From Lachnospiraceae bacterium (GTDB taxonomy: Bacteria > Bacillota > Clostridia > Lachnospirales > Lachnospiraceae): 64,000 bases of DNA. Shown here in pieces: positions 17,749 through 26,887 of the stretch. The notes under the pieces are model-generated. The model was given only the letters and a program-made list of their open reading frames with translations. It was not told the origin of the DNA and made no database searches. Made by a program: the position numbers and the translations under genes. The stretch is taken from contig CAADTT010000039.1 of assembly GCA_900752065.1 (NCBI GenBank), positions 1 to 64,000 on the forward strand. Direction: 5' to 3'. Position 1 is the stretch's first letter, and each line of letters opens with the position of its first letter.

Positions 17749-18852
17749 GTGGTGAGCCTGTTGTTTGAACAGAATTTTGAAGCGATGCTGCGAAAGTATG
17801 AATCATCGCTGGATGATAAAAAAAGATTTACAGCTCTTGTAAAAGACCTGTTCCCGAATCAGGCAAAAAACGTAAATCTGCTTTTGATGGCATATAATAT
17901 GGGAATTGCACATGATATTCAGAGTGTGCCAAGAATAAATAATGCTTTTGCATTTCGTTATGTGAAGCGGTTGATGGATGATTACGGACTTAGCCGGGCA
18001 AATGCAGACTGGATCGTATCTGTGTGGTGTTCCTGTTATGGAAAAAAGGTATTAGGAAAGACAAGTGATATTTCTGTGCAAAAACAGGGAACAGGACCGG
18101 CGATAAAAAAAGAACAGCCGACCTCTGGAAAACAGTATGGAGATCTTTTTACATTTTGCACAAGCAGTCAGGGTATGGGGCTGGCAGTAACTGGTTTCCG
18201 GGGGGACAATAAACGGACGGTTATTTTTCAGAATAAGTCGGGTAATACACCTGTGATAGAAATTGCGGATAATAGTTTTAACAAAGAAGCGGTGGAAGAG
18301 GTAATTCTGACAGAAGGGATTTCTTATATTGGAAGAAATGCATTTGCAGAATGTAACCGGCTTCATCAGGTGGTGCTTCCAGTTTCCATGAAAGAAATTG
18401 GAGATGAGGCATTTTCAGAATGTCCGAACTTAAAATCGATTTCCTTACCGGTGCGGTTGGAACGTATCGGTGAAGCGGTATTTAAAAGAAGCGGATTGAA
18501 AACCCTTGCGATCCCGAAGAGTGTGTATTGGATTGGAGACAGTATTTTAGCAGAGTGTTCGGGATTAGAGAATATTTCTATTCCGGAAAATGTAGATCGG
18601 ATACCAAACAGTATGTTTGAAGGATGTAGTGCATTAAAAAAGGTGCTTTTGAGTGACCGGTTAAATGAGATTGGAGATAGGGCATTTTTCGGATGCAGTT
18701 CTCTTGATTTGCTGATCATTCCGGACAGCGTAAGTGAAATTGGGCAGGATGCATTTACGGGAACGAATAAACAGTTCATTATTCAATGTTCCTTTGGTTC
18801 CTATGCTGAGGAATATGCCAGAAAGAATAAGATCAAGTATCAGTTGATATAG
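17749..18852 (+). CDS. Cytosolic LRR (BspA-like) protein with N-terminal helical domain
   Basis: 367 residues from GTG 17749 (a second GTG follows at once). Residues 1-105 form a helical domain (LFEQNFEAMLRKYESSL, then LLLMAYNMGIAHDI) that I cannot assign. After a Gly/Lys linker, residues about 120-367 are seven or so BspA/LRR_5 repeats with the pattern IPENVDRIPNSMFEGCSALK. There is no signal peptide or membrane segment, unlike most BspA-type surface proteins, so it should stay in the cytoplasm. Next to a kinase, vWA and PP2C it may be a scaffold or substrate of that triad; this is inference. Confidence 0.75.
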   Translation: MVSLLFEQNFEAMLRKYESSLDDKKRFTALVKDLFPNQAKNVNLLLMAYNMGIAHDIQSVPRINNAFAFRYVKRLMDDYGLSRANADWIVSVWCSCYGKKVLGKTSDISVQKQGTGPAIKKEQPTSGKQYGDLFTFCTSSQGMGLAVTGFRGDNKRTVIFQNKSGNTPVIEIADNSFNKEAVEEVILTEGISYIGRNAFAECNRLHQVVLPVSMKEIGDEAFSECPNLKSISLPVRLERIGEAVFKRSGLKTLAIPKSVYWIGDSILAECSGLENISIPENVDRIPNSMFEGCSALKKVLLSDRLNEIGDRAFFGCSSLDLLIIPDSVSEIGQDAFTGTNKQFIIQCSFGSYAEEYARKNKIKYQLI

Positions 18853-18926
18853 GATGTCGCCTGCATGCGATCACAATAAACGAAACAAGCAGTAGGATAG
18901 ATGAAGCAGAGGAGGCAGATACCGTA

Positions 18927-20225
18927 ATGGAGGGACAGTTAAAAAATGGAACCATTCTCACATCAGAATGTGGGAACAAATATGAGATCGTAAGCCTTCT
19001 GGGTGCAGGCGGTCAGGGTGAAGTGTATGATGTGAAATGTAATGGCAGCCATTATGCCCTGAAATGGTATTTTAAAGGAAGTGCCACAGTAAGACAGAAG
19101 AAAATTCTGGAAACCATAGTTGCCAAGGGCTCTCCTGATCCGTGCTTTTTATGGCCAATGGAAATGATCGTTCCGGCACAGGGAGTGTTGTTTGGATATG
19201 TAATGCCTCTTCGACCGAAGAATTATAAAAGTATTGTGGATCTGATGAAGAAGAGAGTTAATCCTTCTTTCTACTTTTTATGTAAGACAGCTTTTAATTT
19301 GACCAGAGGGTATCAGAAACTGCACGCTATGGGAGCGAAATATCAGGATATTTCCTTTGGAAACCTGTTTTTCAATCCGGACAATGGTGATGTGCTGATC
19401 TGTGACAATGACAATGTCTCTTTTGATAACAGTAAGCCGGGCGGTGTGCTTGGTACTCCTGGCTTTATGGCTCCGGAAATTGTCAGGGGTGAGAAAAGAC
19501 CATCGAAGGATACGGACCGGTATTCCTTGTCTGTGCTGTTGTTTTATCTTTTTATGGTCAATCATCCATTGGAAGGAAAGCTGGAAGCGAGTATTAAATG
19601 TATGGATATGGCTGCCAGAGTGAAGCTGTATGGAACAGATCCGGTATTTATTTTTGATCCGGATAATAAATCAAACAGACCGGTAAAAGGAATCCATGAC
19701 AATGCCAATATTTACTGGCCGCTATATCCGGAAAAGCTTCGCCAGATGTTTACAAAAGCCTTTACTGTAGGTTTAAATGAGCCAAGCAAGCGGATTACGG
19801 AACCGGAATGGATGACACTGTTTTCTAATATGATGAGTGGAATGTTGCGTTGTTCCTGCGGGGCACAGCTTTTTTATGATGAAGACCTGGAGATAAAAGG
19901 GAAAGCGCATATCTGCTGGAACTGTCAGAATGTTGTTCCGGTACCGAATAAAATCATCATTGGGAAGAACCGTGTATTGCTGCATCAGGATACAAAGCTG
20001 CTGCACCATCATGTGTATGAGGATTTTGATATGGATACGGTAGTGGGGAGCGTGGTACAGAATCCGAAGAATCCGGCTCTTTGGGGAATCCGAAATGAAG
20101 GCAAAGTAAATTGGACATATCAGAAGGCAAATGGAATGCAGATACCGGTGGAACCAGGGCGGACAGCAGGTATCGCAAAAGGAGTAAAGATCATTTTCCC
20201 GCGGACAACGGGTGAATTTAGATAA
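18927..20225 (+). CDS. Ser/Thr protein kinase with zinc ribbon (TerY-P triad)
   Basis: 432 residues. Kinase fold: glycine loop LGAGGQGEVYDV, VAIK-type Lys46, catalytic loop YQDISFGN with Asp141 and Asn146, and a modified DFG loop CDNDN (Asp160 or Asp162 would bind metal). APE motif is retained as FMAPEI. The HRD His/Arg are absent, as in several kinases of this class. A four-Cys zinc ribbon (CSCG, then CWNC) follows around residues 308-333, with a beta-rich C-terminal domain. In TerY-P triads a kinase like this works with a TerY vWA protein and a PP2C phosphatase, both directly downstream. GGAGG precedes the ATG. Confidence 0.88.
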   Translation: MEGQLKNGTILTSECGNKYEIVSLLGAGGQGEVYDVKCNGSHYALKWYFKGSATVRQKKILETIVAKGSPDPCFLWPMEMIVPAQGVLFGYVMPLRPKNYKSIVDLMKKRVNPSFYFLCKTAFNLTRGYQKLHAMGAKYQDISFGNLFFNPDNGDVLICDNDNVSFDNSKPGGVLGTPGFMAPEIVRGEKRPSKDTDRYSLSVLLFYLFMVNHPLEGKLEASIKCMDMAARVKLYGTDPVFIFDPDNKSNRPVKGIHDNANIYWPLYPEKLRQMFTKAFTVGLNEPSKRITEPEWMTLFSNMMSGMLRCSCGAQLFYDEDLEIKGKAHICWNCQNVVPVPNKIIIGKNRVLLHQDTKLLHHHVYEDFDMDTVVGSVVQNPKNPALWGIRNEGKVNWTYQKANGMQIPVEPGRTAGIAKGVKIIFPRTTGEFR

Positions 20226-20249
20226 GGATCGATGAGGGAGGATAAGATT

Positions 20250-20981
20250 ATGCAGGAATTACAAAGACCAGGCGGAGAACTGGCAACAAGACCGATCCAT
20301 TTCTTTTGGGTAGTAGATTGTTCTGGCTCGATGTATGGAGAAAAAATAGGGATTGTGAATAATACCATTCAGGAATGTATCCCGGAGATGAGAAATTCTG
20401 CCGACAATAATCCGAATGCACAGTTATTGATTCGGGCACTTCAGTTTTCGTCTGGAGCAAGTTGGATTACGGTTAGCCCTGTGCCTGTGGAAAGTTACAG
20501 TTGGGAGGATATGGAAGCGAATGGTTTGACAGAACTTGGAAAAGCATTTGATCTTCTTGCTGCACAGCTTTCGATACCCCCGATGTCGGCAAGGGCATTG
20601 CCGCCGGTCATCGTACTTCTCTCTGACGGTCAGCCGACAGATGATTATAAAAAAAGTCTGGATAGATTAAAAGGAATGGCGTGGTTTCGGAAAGCAGTGA
20701 AGATCGCGATTTCTATCGGGCAGGATGCAGATGATGATGTTCTGATTGAGTTTACTGGAAATAAAGAGCTTGTTCTTCAGGCAAATAATGCAACTGCACT
20801 TGCAAAGATGATTAAATGGGCATCTACTACGGCATCTATGGTATCTGCACCTTCCAGTAAACCGATGAATTCAGTACCCGCGGATGATCCGTTTGTATCG
20901 GTGAATAATGGAGCGCCATTAGTGCTTGATATGAGTAATATTCCGAATCCGGATGACTTTGATGAGGGTGCTGTTTGGTAA
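20250..20981 (+). CDS. TerY-like vWA protein
   Basis: 243 residues from ATG 20250; GGGAGG at 20236-20241 favours this start over the ATG at 20232. The domain begins with FFWVVDCSGSM, so the metal-binding MIDAS Asp23-x-Ser25-x-Ser27 is intact, with the later Thr and Asp (TELGKAF, LLSDGQPTDD) also present. TerY proteins are metal-binding vWA proteins of the tellurite/stress network and of TerY-P triads, where they are thought to organise kinase and phosphatase. Lies 24 bases after the kinase gene and 18 before PP2C. The last 40 residues are low in structure. Confidence 0.88.
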   Translation: MQELQRPGGELATRPIHFFWVVDCSGSMYGEKIGIVNNTIQECIPEMRNSADNNPNAQLLIRALQFSSGASWITVSPVPVESYSWEDMEANGLTELGKAFDLLAAQLSIPPMSARALPPVIVLLSDGQPTDDYKKSLDRLKGMAWFRKAVKIAISIGQDADDDVLIEFTGNKELVLQANNATALAKMIKWASTTASMVSAPSSKPMNSVPADDPFVSVNNGAPLVLDMSNIPNPDDFDEGAVW

Positions 20982-20999
20982 GACAAGAGGAGGAATTGG

Positions 21000-21836
21000 A
21001 TGAAGCGCTATTTATGCGACGGAATGATCAAAGGTGCTACACACCAGAGAAACGGATTGCCATGCCAGGACAGTAGAAAAATCGTTGAAATATCGGATGA
21101 GATTGTCATTATTGGGGTTGCGGATGGTCATGGAAGTGAGAAGTGTCCAAGAAGTGACAGAGGTTCAGTCATTGCGGTAAATACATTCTGTAAAGTGATG
21201 AAAAATTATCTGCAAAGTTACGGAACAGATGAAAATGGCTTGTCGAACTTGATCACATTCCTAAACCGGGAAGGTGATATGCGATTTGCACAGGATATCT
21301 GTGAAGAGTGGCAGGCAAGAGTAAAGCAATCTTATTATAAAAATAAAGCAGAAGGCCTGGAGGATGAAGAGGATAATATCAAATGGCCATTGGTTTATTC
21401 GCTTTATGGCACAACGCTGTTGGGAATGATGATTACAAATTCTTTTGTTTTTTCGTTTCAGATTGGAGATGGTGATATTAATCTGGTCACAGAAGATGGT
21501 GTTTTTGCATTGGTGGAACCAGAAAAGTTTTTGGGCACAGAGACGCACTCTCTGTCAAAACCAGATGCATGGCGGAAAGCAGTTGCTTCTGTAAAACGAA
21601 GAGATGGGGAAGATGTGACGTCCTGTATGTATATGCTTTCTACGGATGGATTTGCTAATAGTTTTACATCGGATCTAGAGTTTCGGAAAACTTGCGGCGA
21701 CTATTTTGGTATGATCCGGGAGTATGGAGCAGAGACGATACAGGCAAATTTGAAAAAATGGCTGAAAGAGACAAGTGAACTGGGCTGCGGTGATGACATC
21801 ACGGTTGTCATGGTATATTTTGGTAGTATAAAGTAA
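21000..21836 (+). CDS. PP2C-type Ser/Thr phosphatase (TerY-P triad)
   Basis: 278 residues. PP2C metal motifs: VADGHG with Asp42 and Gly43, QIGDGDI in the middle, STDGF and CGDDITVVMV at the end, all expected aspartates present. Soluble, no membrane segment. It should reverse phosphorylation by the upstream zinc-ribbon kinase. GAGGAGG lies 6 bases before the ATG. The stop codon TAA (21834-21836) abuts the ATG of the next gene (21837), implying coupled translation. Confidence 0.9.
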   Translation: MKRYLCDGMIKGATHQRNGLPCQDSRKIVEISDEIVIIGVADGHGSEKCPRSDRGSVIAVNTFCKVMKNYLQSYGTDENGLSNLITFLNREGDMRFAQDICEEWQARVKQSYYKNKAEGLEDEEDNIKWPLVYSLYGTTLLGMMITNSFVFSFQIGDGDINLVTEDGVFALVEPEKFLGTETHSLSKPDAWRKAVASVKRRDGEDVTSCMYMLSTDGFANSFTSDLEFRKTCGDYFGMIREYGAETIQANLKKWLKETSELGCGDDITVVMVYFGSIK

Positions 21837-22874
21837 ATGAGAGAAGGTGTTCTGGTGATTGTGGACCGCTATTATTATCATCAACTGAATAAACAGGATC
21901 AGGCGGTATATCGCATATTTTATGATGGAGTAATGGCACACCAGGACATCATTCCAATACCGGTAAAAGGAAATTTCCCCAAAGAAACATTTGAACGGAT
22001 TTTCCAGGCAGTGACGAAAGATAATCCGTTGATTTATTATTTGAATCAATCTGCCTGCAGCTTGGCAAGCGATGTGTTTGGACATGTTGCGATCTGCCCA
22101 CAATATTTTTTCTCAAAGGAAAAGGTAAAGGATTACAACCGAAAGATAGAAAAAGAAGTTAACCGACTTGCTGCTGAATTGAAACTGACAGAAGGATCAG
22201 ACTACGAAAAAGAAGTGAAAGTCCATGATTGGATGTGCAGAAATATTTCATATGATATGGAAGGTGCTGATCAGAGCAAGCCTGTGAGAATAATAGTATC
22301 TCATAATATCGTCGGGGTATTTGCCCATCATCGCGCACAATGCGAAGGAATAGCAAAGGCAGTTAAAGTATTGCTGAATGCCGTTGATGTTAGATGCATT
22401 GTTGTGTTTGGAGATTCACTCAAAAACGGAAAGAGAGTTCCACACGCATGGAATTTGGTAAATATTGAGGGTCATCCGTATCATTTGGATGTAACATGGG
22501 ATATCGGTGCTATTGGATCATCTTTTCAGAGGATTCCGTATGATTATTTTAACGTAACCGATCAACTGATTGAGAGAGAACATAAAGTGGATATTCGTTT
22601 GCCGGAGTGTACTTCTATGCGGCATAATTTTTTTATAGTAAACAAAATGACCTTTCGGATGAAGAACCGACTGTTGTCATATATCGATAAAGTGCTAAAA
22701 GAAGGAAGTACAGAATTTTACTTCCGAATAGATGGAAGAAGAAAAGCATCTGATGCAGCGGAAGAAATCTGCGATTTGGTATATGCATTTTTCTCCGAAC
22801 AGGGAATTACAGGCAAAAGAGTAAAACGGGTTGTAAATGATGTGATTGGCACTTGTTGGATAAAGATTCATTAA
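21837..22874 (+). CDS. Transglutaminase-fold protein
   Basis: 345 residues. The transglutaminase-like core has all three catalytic residues: Cys169 in QCEGIAKA, His203 in HAWNLV and Asp218 in HLDVTWD. Such domains act as cysteine proteases, amidases or cross-linkers. The first 130 residues and the last 90 are unassigned; there is no signal peptide, so a cytoplasmic role is expected. A GTG at 21855 behind AGAAGG is an alternative start. It closes the signalling block and its TAA shares three bases with the stop codon of the converging serpin gene. Substrate unknown. Confidence 0.8.
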   Translation: MREGVLVIVDRYYYHQLNKQDQAVYRIFYDGVMAHQDIIPIPVKGNFPKETFERIFQAVTKDNPLIYYLNQSACSLASDVFGHVAICPQYFFSKEKVKDYNRKIEKEVNRLAAELKLTEGSDYEKEVKVHDWMCRNISYDMEGADQSKPVRIIVSHNIVGVFAHHRAQCEGIAKAVKVLLNAVDVRCIVVFGDSLKNGKRVPHAWNLVNIEGHPYHLDVTWDIGAIGSSFQRIPYDYFNVTDQLIEREHKVDIRLPECTSMRHNFFIVNKMTFRMKNRLLSYIDKVLKEGSTEFYFRIDGRRKASDAAEEICDLVYAFFSEQGITGKRVKRVVNDVIGTCWIKIH

Positions 22875-24298
22875 GGGCATGGATTTTGTTCCTCTATCGA
22901 ATTAACCATTCCTATAAAAACAGGTATTCCCGTTCGGACGTGCATAATCGCATAAATAAATGGCCTATCAAAATATAGCTGCTTAATTCGGGGAATTGCT
23001 CCTGCATATACAATGCCTTCAGTATGTGCAGCGGCCTTTGTACCATCTGGATTTACAAGGATTTGTGATTTCTGAACAATATCGTCCACATAAGTCTGCG
23101 AAGTATCCGCCATATTTGAAAAGTCAGCGCTGTTGATAAAACAATCAACAATCCCCATTTTTTTAAGGGATTGTATTAGAGAAACCTCAAAATTTATAGA
23201 AAACTCCGGTATTATAACTTCTATATCTTCGTTATGTTCTGCATTACGAGACAGTTTAGTAAAATATCCATTCTCCATAGTTGCCAATAATTTCCACGGC
23301 GGTGTTTCATTATGAGGTAACAATGCCATAAAGACATATTCTCTTCCTCTATATGGCTTCATAAAACCATATACTTTTTCGTCTCTGACGAAAATGTTTT
23401 CGCAGCTTCTCAGCATTGTGACGGATTGATGTCTATGTTTCCAATTTGTAAACGTTCCGCTTTCAATATCTGATTTTTCGTATTGTTTACTCCAGGCGCT
23501 ATCAAAAAGTATTGTATTAGATATATGTATAGATTCATCTTCACTATAGAGCGTCCTGACTTCATACTGCGTTTGTAATAAGTTCTTATAATTGGTTTTT
23601 AAATGTACTCCATTTGGAATTTTAATTTGATTCTCTTTTTTTAAAGATGACATGCCTGTTCTTATGTAATTCAAGAATACGGACATTTTCTGTTTATCAA
23701 AACCTAATACTTGAACAAATTCCTCATAGGTTTTGCCTGCTGCACCATTTTGCAGCATTGTAAGGAGCTCAATGATTGACAATGGGGACAATAAAATATT
23801 ATCTTTTGTATATTTATAATCTAATATACAACGTTTGGTGATTTCCGTACTGAAGGAAACAACAAATTCGCAAATATCATCATCTAAATCCTGATCTGCT
23901 TCAAGTCCTGCTAATGTTTCATATATTACATTCAGCAGTTGACAAATCTCTTTTACGCCATTTGCATTAAGAGCGCGTTCCTTTCTAAAATAAATTGTCG
24001 GATCTTTTTCCATCTTTTCAAAACAGCTACTTATTAACTCACATATTTCTTTTAATGGATTCATGATTCTTGGAGGCACATCGGCATAGTTCATCCATTT
24101 TTTTGCAGACAGTTCTTTTAATAATAAATAGTGATCCTTGCTTATGTGTCTTCCTCTTGCATACAGTTGAAGCATTCTTATTTTTTTAAAAATTTTCTGA
24201 TATGCTGTCCATTCATGGCGCAGTGCTGTTGGAATAATTAAATATTTTGCCCTTTTATGAAACTGCTTCCGTTCATAGTTGGTTGGTATTCTCATCAT
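22871..24298 (-). CDS. Serpin-family protease inhibitor with N-terminal extension
   Basis: 475 residues, about 90 longer than a usual serpin. Residues 1-165 are a basic helical extension with no signal peptide. The serpin core starts at LLSPLSIIELLTMLQNGAAG. The hinge GTKAAAHTEG keeps the small residues needed for loop insertion, so it looks inhibitory, and the signature FDRPFIYAIMHVRTGIPVFIG ends the fold. Aligned with alpha-1-antitrypsin, the bait falls near VYAGA, pointing to a chymotrypsin/elastase/subtilisin-type target rather than trypsin. Its ATG overlaps the stop of the upstream subtilase gene (ATGATG/TGA), yet its AT-rich composition matches the BREX island. Confidence 0.85.
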   Translation of the reverse strand: MMRIPTNYERKQFHKRAKYLIIPTALRHEWTAYQKIFKKIRMLQLYARGRHISKDHYLLLKELSAKKWMNYADVPPRIMNPLKEICELISSCFEKMEKDPTIYFRKERALNANGVKEICQLLNVIYETLAGLEADQDLDDDICEFVVSFSTEITKRCILDYKYTKDNILLSPLSIIELLTMLQNGAAGKTYEEFVQVLGFDKQKMSVFLNYIRTGMSSLKKENQIKIPNGVHLKTNYKNLLQTQYEVRTLYSEDESIHISNTILFDSAWSKQYEKSDIESGTFTNWKHRHQSVTMLRSCENIFVRDEKVYGFMKPYRGREYVFMALLPHNETPPWKLLATMENGYFTKLSRNAEHNEDIEVIIPEFSINFEVSLIQSLKKMGIVDCFINSADFSNMADTSQTYVDDIVQKSQILVNPDGTKAAAHTEGIVYAGAIPRIKQLYFDRPFIYAIMHVRTGIPVFIGMVNSIEEQNPCP

Positions 24299-26535
24299 AT
24301 CATCTCCTCAAAGGATATTTTTCCCGCGGCACAATAGGGTTTGTTCGCTTTTGGAGAAATTCCTTTCAGTGCATTCTTTCCTATGTGCGGTTTCCGCCGG
24401 GAGCGCACCGTGAGCTTTTTCAGTCTGCGGCAGTTGCGGAAAGCATCTTTTTTAATAGTTTTGATATAGATTCCTAATCTGACGCGGCGCAGCCGGGAAT
24501 ATCCGCGAAATGCGCCTGTTCCGACAGCAGTAACCCGGAAGGATTTTCCGCAGATCATGACGGTATCTTTGATATTGAGGGAGGTCAGCCTGCTGCGTTT
24601 TCGGGTGGTTCCTGTGAGAGTCACGCTTCCGGCTTTGTTCTTTCCAATCTTTGTTACCCTGTATTTCATACGGTTTACGATATAAATCTTACCCTTTGCA
24701 ACGGAATTTTTGCCAGGAGATGGAGTGGGATCTGCGGGAGGTGCGTTTGTTCCGGGAGCTCCGGTATTTTCCGGGGGCGCGCCTGCCCCGGGAGATTCTG
24801 CATCTTCCGGGGATGGTTCAGACTCGGGAATTTCCGGGTCGGGATCGGTATCTTCCGGACGTGTGTAAACAGTCACCGTCCGCGTGTGTACATGCCCCGC
24901 GGAGGATGTCACGGTGATGATGGCGGTTCCGTCTCCGTGGGCGGCAATCACACCGTTTTCATTTACGGAAGCGGCCAGAGGATTGCTGCTGGAAAATGTG
25001 ACGGTCCGGTCTGCCGTAGTATTTTCAGGAATATAGGTGACAAGCAGCGGACAGGTATCTCCCGGTTGAAGCAGAAGAGGGGACGCAGCAGAAACACTGA
25101 TGCCAAGCAGCGGAATCTCAGGCTCCGGGTCAGGCTCCGGGCTCAGATCCACAGAAATGCTGTGGGAAAGGGTATAGGAATTTCCTTTTGCATCTTCATA
25201 ACAGATCTGAAGGGTCAGAGGAATTTCCTTACCTTCTTCCGGGAGGGTAAGGAGGAAGCTTCCGTTATATTGGGAAAGGGCATTTAGCGTGTCCGGAAGC
25301 GGAGAACTGCCGGGAGTCACCGAAACACCGGGCAGACCGCAGGTAAGCCGGGCTGTGAGATTATGGGCATTGATGCCCCTGTTTTCCAGCGTGTAGGAAA
25401 AAAGTACGGCGGAAGCTTTGTCCCGCTCTGCGGAGGTATCCTTTACAGTAAGCGCGGGACGGGGTTCTTCGGAAAGCAGTCCGGGCAGGCGGATACCGGA
25501 AAAGGTATGGGAATTTCCATAGAGATCGGTATAAGTAATATCTTCTGTACCGGAATGCATCAGGTGGGCGGTAAGCTCTCTGGCGCTGTACCCATAGTCC
25601 CGGTAACGGGCGCACAGAAGGGCGGCGCATCCGGAGGCGATGCCCGCTGCCGCGGAAGTACCGCTCATGACTTTGTATGCCGCGCCGTAGGTGCAGGAAG
25701 AAATGGATTCGCCCGGAGCGGCGATCTCATATTCTGCACCGGAGCCGGGGGCGAAGTCCCAGTTGGAAAAGCTGGAAAGCGTCCGCTCTCTGCCGTAGGA
25801 CATAACGCCAGCCACCAGGGCAGCTCCGGCGGGGTAGTAGTCTCCGCAGGCGGTGTATCCGGAATTCGATGTGGGAAGGCCTTTGTTTCCGGCAGAAGCC
25901 ACGAGGATCGCACGTTCGGAGGCATATTCGATGGCTTCCTGAAGGATAAGGGGATATTTGTCTGAGCTGATGGACATGTTGATGACGGAAGCGCCGTTGT
26001 CTGCGGCGTAGCGTATGGCCTCGGCAAGATCGGAAGCATTAAAATCCCCATAGGCGTTTCCGGCCTTTATGGGCATGATACGAATGTGAAAGGGATTTGC
26101 CGTTTCTGTGACACCTGCACTCTGCAGCACGGTTCCGGCTACATGGGTGCCGTGTCCTTCAATCGCTCCGGTGGAATCGTCCATCGGGTCGGAGTCATGA
26201 TGGCAGGTGTCGATCCCGCAGATATCGTCGATATACCCGTTTCCGTCGTCATCTACGCCGGGCAGTCCCATTGCTTCGGCAGTATTTTCCCACAGCGCCC
26301 CGGCGAGCAGAGGATGGGTGTAGTCGCAGCCCGTGTCGATGACTGCCACGATGACAGGCTCGGAGAAGTCTGCGCCGGAGGAGGACAGATTTTCCCAGCC
26401 TTCGGCAGCGTTTATGGCATCAAGAAACCAGGGAGAAGCGTTCCCTTCCGCTTTTACGGAAGCGGAGGGTACAGAAAAAACGAGCAGCATAAAAAAGACT
26501 GCTGAAAAAATTTTAAAGAAAAGAAAATGCTTCAT
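24295..26535 (-). CDS. Secreted subtilisin-like protease with Big_2 and LRR domains
   Basis: 746 residues from ATG 26535. An in-frame ATG at 26568 lies inside the likely -10 (TGTTAAAAT), so the downstream ATG, preceded by AGGTG, is preferred. Signal peptide about 1-29. Peptidase S8 triad in this numbering: Asp67 (VIDTG), His131 (GHGTHVAG), Ser294 (SGTSAA). Then a Big_2-type domain, a Pro/Glu/Gly-rich linker and a BspA-type LRR module like that ending the 2654-residue protein at 30002. The final 15 residues depart from that module; another frame resembles it better (PIVPREKY), so the 3' end may be damaged next to the island boundary. Likely a surface or secreted protease. Confidence 0.88.
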   Translation of the reverse strand: MKHFLFFKIFSAVFFMLLVFSVPSASVKAEGNASPWFLDAINAAEGWENLSSSGADFSEPVIVAVIDTGCDYTHPLLAGALWENTAEAMGLPGVDDDGNGYIDDICGIDTCHHDSDPMDDSTGAIEGHGTHVAGTVLQSAGVTETANPFHIRIMPIKAGNAYGDFNASDLAEAIRYAADNGASVINMSISSDKYPLILQEAIEYASERAILVASAGNKGLPTSNSGYTACGDYYPAGAALVAGVMSYGRERTLSSFSNWDFAPGSGAEYEIAAPGESISSCTYGAAYKVMSGTSAAAGIASGCAALLCARYRDYGYSARELTAHLMHSGTEDITYTDLYGNSHTFSGIRLPGLLSEEPRPALTVKDTSAERDKASAVLFSYTLENRGINAHNLTARLTCGLPGVSVTPGSSPLPDTLNALSQYNGSFLLTLPEEGKEIPLTLQICYEDAKGNSYTLSHSISVDLSPEPDPEPEIPLLGISVSAASPLLLQPGDTCPLLVTYIPENTTADRTVTFSSSNPLAASVNENGVIAAHGDGTAIITVTSSAGHVHTRTVTVYTRPEDTDPDPEIPESEPSPEDAESPGAGAPPENTGAPGTNAPPADPTPSPGKNSVAKGKIYIVNRMKYRVTKIGKNKAGSVTLTGTTRKRSRLTSLNIKDTVMICGKSFRVTAVGTGAFRGYSRLRRVRLGIYIKTIKKDAFRNCRRLKKLTVRSRRKPHIGKNALKGISPKANKPYCAAGKISFEEMI

Positions 26536-26688
26536 AGGTTTCACCTGCCTGTTTGGTCTTTTCTTCATTTTAACAGAGCCGTGTCCTTTTTTCTATAACA
26601 ATCGTTTGGCTGCGGCAGCCCGGTGGAGGAGATTCTCTGGCGCCGGCTTTACAAAGATTCCTTTTTACGGGTTTACAGTTTTTTTAAC

Positions 26689-26766
26689 GCACGAAGGATA
26701 TAGGTTTAATGCACGAATGGTATAAGTTTAATGCACGAATGGCATAGGTTTAATGCACGAATGGTC
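26689..26766 (+). promoter_or_regulatory. LytTR operator: four 22-bp direct repeats
   Basis: GCACGA cores start at 26689, 26711, 26733 and 26755, each exactly 22 bases apart (two helix turns). Copies 2 and 3 share a nearly full unit containing GGTTTAATGCACGAATGG. Direct repeats at two-turn spacing are the usual form of LytTR-family sites. They stop just before the promoter of the LytTR gene, so positive autoregulation is likely. The same core occurs twice at 29086 and 29108. Confidence 0.8.
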
Positions 26767-26786
26767 AGATAGCGTTTCAAAAACTT

Positions 26787-26795
26787 TGGTATAAT
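26787..26795 (+). promoter_or_regulatory. Extended -10 promoter of the LytTR/GHKL operon
   Basis: TGGTATAAT: TG at 26787-26788 and TATAAT at 26790-26795, 35 bases after the start of the last repeat. No good -35 is visible at 17 bases, as expected for an activator-dependent promoter. The leader to the ATG at 26888 is about 85 bases. Confidence 0.65.
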
Positions 26796-26887
26796 ATATC
26801 TGTATTTGCGGCTGATTTTGGCAACGGGTCATGCACATGAGAAAGGCGTATGATTTCGTTGCCTTTTTATGAAAAGGAGGCAACCAT

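Noticed and set aside
24886..25965. Plus-strand open frames opposite the subtilase
   Set aside because: Glycine/arginine-rich shadows of a GC-rich gene with an intact S8 catalytic triad on the other strand.
26689..26766. CRISPR-like array
   Set aside because: Regular 22-bp spacing but no variable spacers, only four short units and no cas genes; it fits a LytTR operator.
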